DNA of 32,679 bases from Actinomadura roseirufa (lineage in GTDB: Bacteria; Actinomycetota; Actinomycetes; Streptosporangiales; Streptosporangiaceae): the NCBI RefSeq assembly GCF_900659635.1, contig NZ_CAACVB010000073.1:1-32679 (forward strand), in the 5' to 3' direction. A program made the translations under genes and the position numbers. The notes under the pieces are model-generated. The model searched no databases. It was given only the letters and a program-made list of their open reading frames with translations, and was not told the DNA's origin. This document shows, in pieces, positions 13,914 through 21,989 of this stretch (its first letter is position 1; the number at the start of each line of letters is the position of its first letter).

Positions 13914-14917
13914 CGGATCCCCTCCAGCGCCGGGCCCGCGATGCCCGAGGCGCGGACGGTCGTCGCCGCCCACTCCCGCGCGTCCGCGCCGAGCAGGGCG
14001 TCGACGAGCGCGGCCGGGGGCGGCGGGCCGTGGTCGCCGGTGACGACGAGCGTCGCGGCGGCCGTCAGGTGGCCGAGCCGCAGGCAGCGCCGCGGGTCGT
14101 GGCCGCGCAGCGTCCCGGCCAGGTAGCCGGCGGCGAACGCGTCCCCGGCGCCGGTCGGCTCGACGACCTCGACGTCCAGCGCGGGCTCGGTGACGGTCCC
14201 GGCGCGGGTGACGGCGGTCGCGTGGTGCGCGTCGTCCTTGACGACGAGCGTCGCGGGGCCGGGCAGCAGCGCGCGCAGCCGCGCCGGGTCGCCGGTGCCG
14301 AGCACCGCGGCGGCCTCGTCGGCGCCGAGCATGACGAGGTCGGCGGCGTCCAGCAGCGGGACCAGCACCGCCGGGTCGCGGCGCTTCCACAGCGCGGGCC
14401 GCCAGTTGAGGTCGAAGCTCACCAGCCGCCCGCCGCGGGGGCGGCGCAGCAGCGCCCGGACGAGGGCCAGCGCGCCGTCCGACAGCGCGGCGGTGATGCC
14501 GGACAGGTGGACGAGCCGCGCGCCGCCGAGCAGCGGCCCGGCGACCGGGTCGGCGAGCAGGTCGGGGCCGATCGCCGCGCCGGCCGAGCCGTCCCGGTAG
14601 TAGTGCAGGACGCTGCCGTCCGGCCCGGCCTCCTTCACGTACAGGCCGGTGGGGCGGCCGGGGTCGACGGTCACGCCGCTGATGTCGACGCCCGCGGCGG
14701 CGAGGTCGCGGGTCACCCGGCGGCCGAACCCGTCGGCGCCGACGCGGCCGACCCACGCGGTGGGTACGCCGAGGGCGGTGAGCCCCCGCGCGACGTTCGC
14801 CTCCGCTCCGCCCGACGAGGGGTGGAACGCGGTCACGTCCTCAAGCGGTCCGGGCCGGTCGGGAAGGAGCACGGCCATCGTCTCGCCCACGCAGACGGCG
14901 GTGGGCAGGTGTTCCAT
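13910..14917 (-). CDS. kdgK: PfkB-family sugar kinase, 2-keto-3-deoxygluconate kinase-like (335 aa)
   Basis: The ribokinase fold is intact, with the first PfkB signature GGAEANVARGL (36-46) and the second, EPTGAGDAFAAGYLAG (253-268), carrying the catalytic base Asp259. The segment FDLNWRPALW (168-177) matches the D-x-N-x-R-x-x-L-W pattern of 2-keto-3-deoxygluconate (KDG) kinases, which make KDPG for splitting to pyruvate and glyceraldehyde-3-phosphate. Fructokinase or another PfkB specificity is possible. It is first in the leftward operon and divergent from the PLP enzyme, which would make KDG if its substrate is glucosaminate. No KDPG aldolase is in the window. Confidence 0.8.
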   Translation of the reverse strand: MEHLPTAVCVGETMAVLLPDRPGPLEDVTAFHPSSGGAEANVARGLTALGVPTAWVGRVGADGFGRRVTRDLAAAGVDISGVTVDPGRPTGLYVKEAGPDGSVLHYYRDGSAGAAIGPDLLADPVAGPLLGGARLVHLSGITAALSDGALALVRALLRRPRGGRLVSFDLNWRPALWKRRDPAVLVPLLDAADLVMLGADEAAAVLGTGDPARLRALLPGPATLVVKDDAHHATAVTRAGTVTEPALDVEVVEPTGAGDAFAAGYLAGTLRGHDPRRCLRLGHLTAAATLVVTGDHGPPPPAALVDALLGADAREWAATTVRASGIAGPALEGIR

Positions 14918-14959
14918 CGGCCTCTTTCCCTGGGGCGGTCACGATCCGGCACGGGGCCG

Positions 14960-14989
14960 TTGACCGGTGCCCGGAAGTGATGTTACAAC
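14960..14989 (+). promoter_or_regulatory. Promoter of the PLP enzyme-deacylase operon
   Basis: TTGACC (14960-14965) and TACAAC (14984-14989) are 18 bases apart. Transcription would start near 14996, placing the TTGCA...TGCAA repeat just downstream, where a bound regulator would block the polymerase. The gap between the divergent genes is 127 bases and must also contain the kinase promoter. Confidence 0.45.
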
Positions 14990-15000
14990 CGCAGCAGCAC

Positions 15001-15032
15001 ATTACGCAATGAGCGTTGCATATTGTGCAATT
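15001..15032. promoter_or_regulatory. Probable IclR operator in the divergent promoter region
   Basis: TTGCATATTGTGCAA (15016-15030) is an inverted repeat (TTGCA, five bases, TGCAA). A further half-site, ATTACGCAAT (15001-15010), lies 15 bp upstream. The stretch is clearly AT-richer than its surroundings. Paired or stacked half-sites of this length are usual for IclR proteins, and an iclR gene lies in the divergent operon. Confidence 0.55.
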
Positions 15033-15044
15033 CAGGAGGTCAGA

Positions 15045-16307
15045 ATGGTTGCGAGCATCGACGCCGCGGCGGTGGACGCCCTCGCCGGCGAACGGCTCGA
15101 CTGGCGGTTCAAGGCGGTCCCCGCGGCCGCGCACGGCATGACGGCCGCGGACGCCGCCGCCGCGCGGACCCCGCTCGCGGACTACGGCACGCCGCTGCTG
15201 ACACTCGACGCGGGCGCGCTCGGCCACAACGTCGCCGCCATGGCGGACTGGGCCGCCGCCGCGGGCGTCGAGCTCGCCCCGCACGGCAAGACCACGATGG
15301 CCCCGGCGCTGTGGCGGCGGCAACTCGACGCGGGCGCGTGGGGCATCACGCTCGCCAACCTCCCACAGCTGCGCGTCGCCCGCGCGTTCGGCCTCCGGCG
15401 GATCCTGCTGGCCAACGCGCTGGTCGATCCGGCCGGGCTGGCCTGGCTCGCCGGGTGGCTCGACGGCGACCCGGACCTCGCCTTCCTCTCGTGGGTCGAC
15501 TCCGAGCGGACGGTCGCGCTGATGGACGCCGCGCTGCGCGCCGCCGGCGCGCAGCGGCCCGTCGAGGTGTGCGTGGAATTGGGCGCCCCGCACGGGCGGA
15601 CCGGCGTGCGCGACGACGCCGAGGCCCGCGCGGTCGCCGAGGCGGTGCGCCGCGCGCCGACCCTGCGGCTCGCCGGGGTCGCCGGGTACGAGGGCGCCCT
15701 CGCCCACGACGCGTCCGACGCGGGCCGCGGGGTCGTCGACGCGTTCCTGCGCCGCATGGCCGCCCTGCACGGGACGCTCGACTACGAGACCGCCGAGCCC
15801 GTCGTGACGGCGGGCGGCAGCGCCTTCTTCGACCAGGTCGCCGACGTCCTCGGCGGGCTCGGCGCGCGCGTGGTGCTCAGGTCGGGCGCCTACATCGTGC
15901 ACGACGACGGCTTCTACCGGGGCATCACGCCGTTCTCACGCGGCGCGGACGGCGCGGACGGCGGGCTGCGCTCGGCCATGCACGGCTGGGCTCGGGTCGT
16001 GTCCCGGCCCGAGCCCGCGCTCGCGCTGCTCGACGCGGGCAAGCGCGACCTGCCCTTCGACGAGGGGCTGCCCGAGCCGCAGCTCGTCCGGGGGAAGGGC
16101 GCCGGGCCGCTCGCGGGCGCCCGCGTCACCGCGCTCAACGACCAGCACGCGTTCCTGGTGGACGGCTCCGCCGAGGTCGGCGACGTCGTCCGCCTCGGCC
16201 TGTCGCACCCGTGCACCGCGCTCGACAAATGGACGCTGATCCCCGTCGTGGACGACGCGGACGCCCCCGAACCCGTCGTCGTCGACTTCGTCAGGACGTG
16301 GTTCTGA
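15045..16307 (+). CDS. Fold-type III PLP amino-acid deaminase, D-serine/D-glucosaminate dehydratase-like (420 aa)
   Basis: The alanine-racemase-type barrel carries the PLP lysine in APHGKTTMAP (Lys82). The C-terminal His388 and Cys390 in LSHPC match the zinc pair of eukaryotic-type D-serine dehydratase and D-threonine aldolase relatives. Enzymes of this group remove water or ammonia from 2-amino-3-hydroxy acids of D configuration. D-serine would give pyruvate; D-glucosaminate would give 2-keto-3-deoxygluconate. AGGAGGT four bases before the ATG fixes the start. The stop overlaps the next ATG (TGATG at 16305-16309). RidA, a KDG-kinase-like protein and a GntP permease nearby make the sugar-acid reading attractive. 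Substrate is unproven. Confidence 0.85.
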   Translation: MVASIDAAAVDALAGERLDWRFKAVPAAAHGMTAADAAAARTPLADYGTPLLTLDAGALGHNVAAMADWAAAAGVELAPHGKTTMAPALWRRQLDAGAWGITLANLPQLRVARAFGLRRILLANALVDPAGLAWLAGWLDGDPDLAFLSWVDSERTVALMDAALRAAGAQRPVEVCVELGAPHGRTGVRDDAEARAVAEAVRRAPTLRLAGVAGYEGALAHDASDAGRGVVDAFLRRMAALHGTLDYETAEPVVTAGGSAFFDQVADVLGGLGARVVLRSGAYIVHDDGFYRGITPFSRGADGADGGLRSAMHGWARVVSRPEPALALLDAGKRDLPFDEGLPEPQLVRGKGAGPLAGARVTALNDQHAFLVDGSAEVGDVVRLGLSHPCTALDKWTLIPVVDDADAPEPVVVDFVRTWF

Positions 16308-17917
16308 TGCCGGGCACCGTCATCCGCGGCGCCACCGTCGTCGACGGCACGGGCGCCCCCGGGCGCGTCGCCGACGTCACCGTCGACGGCGGCCGGATCA
16401 CCGAGATCGGGCCGGGCCTCACCGGGACGGCCGTCATCGACGCGACCGGCCTCGTGCTCGCCCCCGGGTTCATCGACATGCACGCCCACTCCGACCTCGC
16501 GCTGCTGGCCGCCCCCGACCACCTCGCCAAGGTGAGCCAGGGCGTGACCTGCGAGGTCATCGGGCAGGACGGGCTGTCCTACGCCCCGTCCGACGACACG
16601 ACGCTGGCCGAGATCCGGCGCACCATCGCCGGGTGGAACGGCGACCCGCCGGGGTTCGACTGGTCGTGGCGCGGCGTCGGCGAGTACCTCGACCGGCTCG
16701 ACGAGGGCATCGCCGTCAACGCCTGCTACCTCGTCCCGCAGGGCTCGGTGCGGATGCTCGCGATGGGCTGGGCGGACCGCCCGCCGACCGCCGCCGAGCT
16801 CGACCGGCAGCGCGAGCTGGTCGCCACCGGCATGCGCGAGGGCGCGGTCGGCATGTCGAGCGGACTCACCTACGTGCCCGGCATGTACGCCGCCGACGAC
16901 GAGATCGCCGAGCTGTGCCGCGTCGTCGCGTCCCTCGGCGGCTTCTACGCGCCGCACCACCGCTCGTACGGGGCGGGCGCGCTGGAGGCGTACGCGGCGA
17001 TGGTCGAGCTGTCGCGCCGCTCGGGCTGCGCCCTGCACCTGGCCCACGCCACCATGAACTTCGGTGTCAACCGGGGCCGCGCGCCGGAGCTGCTCGCGCT
17101 GCTCGACGAGGCCGTCGCGGGCGGCTGCGACATCACCCTGGACACCTATCCGTATCTGCCGGGCTCCACGACCCTCGCCGCGCTGCTGCCGAGCTGGGCC
17201 GCCGCGGGCGGCCCGGCGGCGCTGCTGGCGCGGCTGGCCGACCCCGCCGACCGCGCGCGGATCCGGCACGCGATGGAGGTCGAGGGCTCCGACGGCTGCC
17301 ACGGCGTCCCGGCCGAGTGGGACACCATCGAGATCTCCGGTTCACCGGACGGCGCCGTCGTCGGCCGGACCATCGCCGACCTGGCCGCCGCGGCGGGGCG
17401 CCCCCCGTTCGAGGTGTACTGCGAGCGGCTCGTCGCCGACGACCTCGCCACGACGATCCTGCAGCACGTCGGGCACGAGGAGAACGTCCAGGCGATCATG
17501 CGGCATCCGTGCCACACCGGCGGCAGCGACGGGCTCCTGCCCGTGGTCTCCGGCGACGGCGGCGCGGTGAAACCGCATCCGCGCGCGTGGGGGACCTTCC
17601 CCCGCTACCTCGCCCGCTACGTCCGCGACCTCGGCGTGCTGAGCCTGGAGGAGTGCGTCGCGCACCTGACCGGACGGCCCGCGCGGCGGCTCCGGCTCGC
17701 CGGCCGCGGCCTGGTCAGGCCCGGCCACCACGCCGACCTCGTGCTGTTCGACCCCGCGGCCGTCCGCGACGCCGCGACGTTCGAGGACCCCCGGCGGCAG
17801 GCCGAGGGCATCACCCACGTGTTCGTCGGCGGGACGGCCGTCATCTCCGGCGGCCGTCACACCGGCGCCCTGCCCGGCCGTTCCCTCCGCCGCGCCCCCG
17901 ACGGCACGACCCACTGA
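16307..17917 (+). CDS. N-acyl-D-amino-acid deacylase (amidohydrolase superfamily, 536 aa)
   Basis: These zinc enzymes hydrolyse the N-acyl group from N-acyl-D-amino acids. Motifs seen: HAHSD with His59 and His61, GVTCEVIG with Cys82 (the bridging cysteine of D-aminoacylases), GMSSGLTYVPGMYA (182-195), APHHRS (215-220), HLAHAT (244-249) and HTGGSDG with Asp408, the catalytic aspartate. N- and C-terminal strands (ATVVDGTG..., DLVLF...) form the usual beta sandwich. The ATG overlaps the upstream stop codon, so it is coupled to the PLP enzyme and should supply its free amino substrate. N-acetyl-D-glucosaminate is formally an N-acyl-D-amino acid, which allows the chitin-acid hypothesis. Confidence 0.9.
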   Translation: MPGTVIRGATVVDGTGAPGRVADVTVDGGRITEIGPGLTGTAVIDATGLVLAPGFIDMHAHSDLALLAAPDHLAKVSQGVTCEVIGQDGLSYAPSDDTTLAEIRRTIAGWNGDPPGFDWSWRGVGEYLDRLDEGIAVNACYLVPQGSVRMLAMGWADRPPTAAELDRQRELVATGMREGAVGMSSGLTYVPGMYAADDEIAELCRVVASLGGFYAPHHRSYGAGALEAYAAMVELSRRSGCALHLAHATMNFGVNRGRAPELLALLDEAVAGGCDITLDTYPYLPGSTTLAALLPSWAAAGGPAALLARLADPADRARIRHAMEVEGSDGCHGVPAEWDTIEISGSPDGAVVGRTIADLAAAAGRPPFEVYCERLVADDLATTILQHVGHEENVQAIMRHPCHTGGSDGLLPVVSGDGGAVKPHPRAWGTFPRYLARYVRDLGVLSLEECVAHLTGRPARRLRLAGRGLVRPGHHADLVLFDPAAVRDAATFEDPRRQAEGITHVFVGGTAVISGGRHTGALPGRSLRRAPDGTTH

Positions 17918-17965
17918 CCCGCCCCCGCTCCCCTTCCCGCCCCCGCTCCCTCGCCCGTCCCGCCG
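17918..17965 (+). repeat. C-rich, G-poor tract with 15-bp direct repeat
   Basis: CCCGCCCCCGCTCCC occurs at 17918-17932 and 17936-17950, followed by more C/T-rich sequence. The top strand is almost free of A and poor in G. RNA of this composition immediately after a stop codon resembles a Rho-loading (rut) site and could end or damp transcription before the permease gene. That role is inferred from composition. Confidence 0.45.
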
Positions 17966-18013
17966 ACACGGCCGGACTCTCGTCGCCCCCCGCAACCCGA
18001 AAGGTCACCCCCC

Positions 18014-19453
18014 ATGGTCCATTGGCTGCAACACGAGACGGGCGGCCTGCTGCTCCTGTGCGCCGTGTCGATCGCGGTCCTGCTGTTCCTCATCATCAAG
18101 GTCAGGCTCGAACCGTTCATCGCGCTCGTCGTCTCCAGCTTCGCGCTGGCGCTCGCCGCCGGGCTGAGCGTCGAGCGGATCGTCGGCACCGCGCTGAGCT
18201 CCAAGACGTCCCTGCTGGAGACGGGGTTCGGCGGGCTGCTCGGGCACATCGCGCCGATCGTCGGCCTCGGCACCATCCTCGGCGCGATCCTCGAACGCTC
18301 CGGCGGCGCCGACGTGCTGACCCGGCGGCTGCTCGCGGTCGCGGGCGAGCGCGGCGCGCCGCTCGCGATGGGCCTGACCGGGCTCATCTTTGGGGTGCCC
18401 GTATTTTTCGACGTCGGCATCTTCGTGCTGGCGCCGCTCGTCTACATCACCGCCAGGCAGGGCGGCAGGTCCCTCGTCCTGTACGCGCTGCCGCTGCTGG
18501 CCGGGCTGTCGATGACGCACGCGTTCCTGCCCCCGCACCCGGGCCCGGTGGCCGCCGCCGGGCTCCTCGGCGTCCCGCTCGGCTGGCTCATCGTGTTCGG
18601 CCTGATCTGCGGCGTCCCCGCCTTCCTCGTCTCCGGCGTCGTGTGGGGCGCCTGGATCGGCAAGCGCGTCGTCGTCGCGGTGCCCGAGGAGTACGTCACC
18701 GGGGAGAAGGCCGCCGAGGACGCCGCCGAGGAGGAGCGGGACCGCGAGGAGACCGCGGAGCGCGGCCCGGAGCGGCGCGAGGACGAGCCGTCCCTCGCCC
18801 TGGTCGGCCTGATCATCGCGGTGCCGCTGGTGCTGATCCTGCTCGCGACGTTCGGCACGGTCTGGTGGAAGGGCAGCGCCGCGCTCCCGGCGCTGACGTT
18901 CCTCGGCAACCCGGTCGTCGCGCTGACGATCGCGGTGCTGCTCGCCATGTACCTGCTCGGCACCCGACGCGGCGTCCCGGCCGCGGAGCTGTCGGAGCTC
19001 GCGACCCGGTCGCTGCGGCCCATCGGCATGATCCTGCTGGTCATCGGCGGCGGCGCGTTCTTCGGCTCGGTCGTGTCGGCGACCGGCGTCGGCAAGGCGC
19101 TGGCCGACACGCTCTCCGACGCGGGCCTGCCGGTGATCGTGCTGGCCTACCTCATCGCCTGCGGGCTGCGGCTCGCGCAGGGCTCGGCGACCGTCGCCAT
19201 CGTCACCACCGGCGGGATCGTCGCGCCGCTCGTCCAGGCCGAGCACCACTCGCAGGCGCACGTCGCGCTGATCGCCATCGCGATCTCGGCGGGCTCGATC
19301 ATCGCCTCGCACGTCAACGACGGCGGCTTCTGGATCATCTCCCGGTACTTCAACATGTCCGTCCGCGACACCCTGCGCACATGGACGGTGCTGGAGACGA
19401 TCCTGTCGGTCGTGGGCTTCGCGATGGCGGCCCTCCTCAGCGTCTTCATCTAG
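18014..19453 (+). CDS. GntP-family sugar-acid/D-amino-acid permease (479 aa)
   Basis: GntP proteins are plasma-membrane proton symporters for gluconate, related sugar acids or D-serine. About 12-14 helices are visible. Family landmarks include GFGGLLGHIAPIVGLGTILG, FGVPVFFDVGIFVLAPL, LPPHPGPVAAAG and SHVNDGGFWIISRYF. A highly charged loop of about 35 residues (near 225-262, Glu/Arg/Ala-rich) splits the two halves and is longer than I expect for the family. GAAAGG precedes the ATG. The gene follows the deacylase by 96 bases and is probably in the same operon, supplying its substrate. Confidence 0.92.
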   Translation: MVHWLQHETGGLLLLCAVSIAVLLFLIIKVRLEPFIALVVSSFALALAAGLSVERIVGTALSSKTSLLETGFGGLLGHIAPIVGLGTILGAILERSGGADVLTRRLLAVAGERGAPLAMGLTGLIFGVPVFFDVGIFVLAPLVYITARQGGRSLVLYALPLLAGLSMTHAFLPPHPGPVAAAGLLGVPLGWLIVFGLICGVPAFLVSGVVWGAWIGKRVVVAVPEEYVTGEKAAEDAAEEERDREETAERGPERREDEPSLALVGLIIAVPLVLILLATFGTVWWKGSAALPALTFLGNPVVALTIAVLLAMYLLGTRRGVPAAELSELATRSLRPIGMILLVIGGGAFFGSVVSATGVGKALADTLSDAGLPVIVLAYLIACGLRLAQGSATVAIVTTGGIVAPLVQAEHHSQAHVALIAIAISAGSIIASHVNDGGFWIISRYFNMSVRDTLRTWTVLETILSVVGFAMAALLSVFI

Positions 19454-19480
19454 GAGGGACGGATCCGGGAGAGGCGGGGC

Positions 19481-20110
19481 TCAGCGCCCCAGGACGCACC
19501 GGACGTGCGCCAGGATCGGCGTGGACAGGCCGGGCAGCGCGGCGTGCTCGCCCCGCGCCACCTTCCCGGTCACCAGCGACGCGACGCCGCCGACGAGCAT
19601 CCGGCAGGCGAACTCGGGGTCGGGCAGCGCGCGGAACCGCTCGTCCTCGACGAGGAGAGCGTCCACGATCTGCACGAAGCGGTGCTGCACCGCGTACCGC
19701 TGCGCCGCCGCGGCCGGGCCCGCCGCGTAGATCTCCAGCAGGAACGTGCGGGCCCGCGCCCCGTCGGTCGCCAGCGCGCCGAGATAGGCCGCCAGCACCC
19801 GTTCCAGGCGCAGCATCAGCGGGAGGTCGGCGACGCCGAGCACGTCCTCGATGATCTCCACGATGCTGTCGGCCGCCTCCTGGTAGGCCGACAGGAAGCA
19901 CGCCTGCTTGTCGGCGAAGTGCTCGTAGAACGTCTCACGGGACACGTGGGCGCGTTGCAGCACGTCGGCCACGGAGGTGCTCACGTACCCCTTCTCACCG
20001 ACCGCCTCCGTCATGCCCTGGAGCATCCGTGCCCGCTGGGACGCGCGGACCTGCTCGCGGGTGAGGCGGTGGCGGCCGCGGGGGAGTGAACCGCCGCCGT
20101 GGGGGGCCAT
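19481..20110 (-). CDS. TetR/AcrR-family transcriptional regulator (209 aa)
   Basis: Residues about 20-66 form the TetR DNA-binding domain (SVADVLQRAHVSRETFYEHFADKQACFLSAY). The rest is a helical ligand-binding domain with a Tyr/Phe-containing core. The ATG at 20110 gives the usual short basic arm (PRGRHRLTREQ) before the domain; an in-frame ATG 19 codons upstream is possible. Neither has a strong ribosome-binding site. It converges on the GntP gene and is divergent from an MFS exporter, so self-control and exporter control are the likely jobs. An inverted repeat (20162-20175) upstream is a candidate operator. Confidence 0.9.
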   Translation of the reverse strand: MAPHGGGSLPRGRHRLTREQVRASQRARMLQGMTEAVGEKGYVSTSVADVLQRAHVSRETFYEHFADKQACFLSAYQEAADSIVEIIEDVLGVADLPLMLRLERVLAAYLGALATDGARARTFLLEIYAAGPAAAAQRYAVQHRFVQIVDALLVEDERFRALPDPEFACRMLVGGVASLVTGKVARGEHAALPGLSTPILAHVRCVLGR

Positions 20111-20492
20111 GGGGCCAAAGCTACCAACAGGGGGACCCAACGAGAACAATTCCAACATCACGAACATCCGTGTTCACAAGTGTTACGGTGCTGTCTGCAC
20201 AACGGGGGCCGGACGCCTCCGCCCGTCGGGCGGGGCGGCCGAGGATCATGGCCCGGCGCAGCCGGATCGTGGTGACCGTTCCGTCGGGCAGTGCGCCAAC
20301 GGGGGCCGATCTGCTCTGGACGTCGCGTGCCACCGCGCGGGCGCTGACCCCGTCGCCGGGCCCGATCGCCGGCCCTCCGGGGCAGCGGACACCGCGCGGC
20401 CCCGCGGTTCTCCGTCCCGGAAACGCCGGTGCTCTCCAGAGGGTGCTCCCGTCCGTCCGCAACCGCGCGGCGGCGGCCGGGGTTACCCGTGC
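20111..20492. other. Intergenic region between tetR and the MFS exporter gene
   Basis: These 382 bases hold no gene I can support. The part nearest tetR (20140-20200) is AT-richer and carries the inverted repeat at 20162-20175. A 12-bp direct repeat, CAACGGGGGCCG, occurs at 20200-20211 and 20297-20308. The rest is GC-rich with scattered short palindromes. Open frames crossing it on the plus strand are Arg/Pro-rich and look non-coding. Confidence 0.5.
20162..20175. promoter_or_regulatory. Inverted repeat, candidate TetR operator
   Basis: GAACATCCGTGTTC has 5-bp arms around a 4-base centre. A second AACA/TGTT pair lies further out (20154-20157 and 20181-20184) but is offset by one base from symmetry. 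It lies about 50 bases upstream of the tetR start, in the region shared with the divergent exporter. Confidence 0.4.
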
Positions 20493-21989
20493 GTGAATCC
20501 TCCCCCCGGGCCCGCGGCCCGCACCGGCGGGCGGCGCCCGGCCGGGATGCTGGCGGTGCTGCTGGCCGGCCAGTTCATGGTCAACCTCGATACCGCCGTC
20601 GTGAACGTCGCCGGTCCGGCGATCCGGGACGGGCTGCACCCGTCCGAGGGCGCCCTCGAACTGGTCGTCTCCGGCTACACCCTCGCCTACGCCGTCCTGC
20701 TGATCACCGGTGCCCGGCTCGGCGACGCGCGCGGGCACCGGCGGATGTTCCTGCTCGGGCTCGCCGCGTTCACGCTCGCGTCGCTGGCCTGCGGGCTCGC
20801 CCCCGCCACCGGCGCGCTGGTCGCGGCGCGGCTGGCGCAGGGCGCGGCGGGGGCGCTGATGGTCCCGCAGGTGCTCGCGGGCATCCAGATCCACTTCACC
20901 GGGACGGCGCGGGCCCGCGCGCAGGGGCTGCTCGCGGTCGCCCTGGCCGGCGGCGCGGTGGCGGGCCAGGTGTTCGGCGGGGTACTGGTCTCGGCGGACC
21001 TGGGCGGACTCGGCTGGCGGCCGATCTTCCTCGTCAACGTGCCCGCCGGGATCGCCCTGCTGGCCGCGGGCGCCCGGCTGCTGCCGCCCGACACCGAGAC
21101 CGGCACCGAGACCGGCACCGGCACCGGGGCGGCCCGGCGGCTCGACCCGGGCGGCGTCGCGCTGCTGACGGCGTGGGCGCTGCTGGCGACCGTCCCGCTG
21201 CTGTTCGGCCGGGAGGCTGGCTGGCCCCCGTGGGCGTGGCTCTCGCTCGCCGCGAGCGTGCCCGCCCTGTGGCTGTTCGTCCGGCGGCAGCGGCGCGCCG
21301 CGTCCCGTGGCCGGACGCCGCTGGTCGACCTCGGGCTGCTGGCGCGGCCCGTCGTCGCGTGGACGCTCGGCTCGCTCGCCGCGGCGACCGGCACCTACTT
21401 CGCGATGCTGTTCGTGCTCGCGCTGCACGTCCAGGAGGGACTCGGGCGGAGCGCGCTGTTCTCCGGCCTGGTGCTCGTGTCGTGGGTCGCCGCGTTCGGC
21501 GTCGCGGGCCCGGTGCTGCCGCGCCTTCCCGCCCGCGTCTCGGCGTGGGCGCCCGTCGCCGGTTACATGCTGCTCGCCTTCGCCTACTTCACGATCGGCC
21601 TGGCGCACGCGGACGGCGCGGCGCTCGTCGCGCTGCTCGGATGCGGCGGGTTCGGGCTCGGCCTCGGCTTCGCCCCGCAGCTCGGCCGGCTCACCGCGGA
21701 CGTGCCCGCCCGGTCCGCCGCCGACCTCAGCGGGCTGATCAACACCAACTCCCAGCTGGCGGGCGTCGCCGGGCTCGCCGCCTTCGGGACGCTCTACCTC
21801 GGCCTGCCCGGCGGCTCCCGGCACGCCTTCACCGTCGTCATGACCGCGTTCGGATGCGTCGCGCTCGTCGCGTGCGCCGCCGCGTTCCTCGGCGGCCGTG
21901 CGGCGGCCCGTACAGCGGCCCGGGCCGCCGGGGGTCAGGGCAGCAGCCCGGCCAGCCGCGCCGCCGTCACCGCCTCCAAGCGGGTGTGA
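20493..21989 (+). CDS. MFS drug-exporter-like transporter, DHA2 type (498 aa)
   Basis: The first helix has VNLDTAVVNVAGPAI, then motif A GARLGDARGHRRMF and a motif C-like GGAVAGQVFGGVLV segment; about 14 helices can be traced. The central loop holds a Thr/Glu/Gly repeat encoded by short DNA repeats (21093-21128). The GTG at 20493 gives a short basic N-terminus before helix 1; an ATG at 20547 directly before the helix is the alternative, and neither has a clear ribosome-binding site. Divergent tetR suggests repression by that protein. The last 55 bases overlap the end of the LuxR-type gene on the other strand. Confidence 0.88.
   Translation: MNPPPGPAARTGGRRPAGMLAVLLAGQFMVNLDTAVVNVAGPAIRDGLHPSEGALELVVSGYTLAYAVLLITGARLGDARGHRRMFLLGLAAFTLASLACGLAPATGALVAARLAQGAAGALMVPQVLAGIQIHFTGTARARAQGLLAVALAGGAVAGQVFGGVLVSADLGGLGWRPIFLVNVPAGIALLAAGARLLPPDTETGTETGTGTGAARRLDPGGVALLTAWALLATVPLLFGREAGWPPWAWLSLAASVPALWLFVRRQRRAASRGRTPLVDLGLLARPVVAWTLGSLAAATGTYFAMLFVLALHVQEGLGRSALFSGLVLVSWVAAFGVAGPVLPRLPARVSAWAPVAGYMLLAFAYFTIGLAHADGAALVALLGCGGFGLGLGFAPQLGRLTADVPARSAADLSGLINTNSQLAGVAGLAAFGTLYLGLPGGSRHAFTVVMTAFGCVALVACAAAFLGGRAAARTAARAAGGQGSSPASRAAVTASKRV
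21093..21128 (+). repeat. Short tandem repeat in the exporter's central loop
   Basis: ACCGAGACCGGC occurs twice (21093-21104, 21105-21116), followed by two shorter ACCGG(C/G) units. It encodes alternating Thr-Glu-Thr-Gly in a cytoplasmic loop and stays in frame, so copy number could vary without harm. Confidence 0.7.

Noticed and set aside
14918..15044. Riboswitch in the divergent intergenic region
   Set aside because: The space after the promoter is under 50 bases and shows protein-type half-sites, not a folded aptamer.
15045..16307. Alanine racemase as the identity of the fold-III PLP enzyme
   Set aside because: The PLP lysine context (HGKTT) and C-terminal His-x-Cys pair fit D-serine dehydratase/D-threonine aldolase relatives, and the neighbours are catabolic.
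16633..19854. Open frame of 1,073 codons on the plus strand across the deacylase and permease genes
   Set aside because: It is the shifted frame of two well-defined genes; the translation is almost all Arg, Pro, Gly and Ala.
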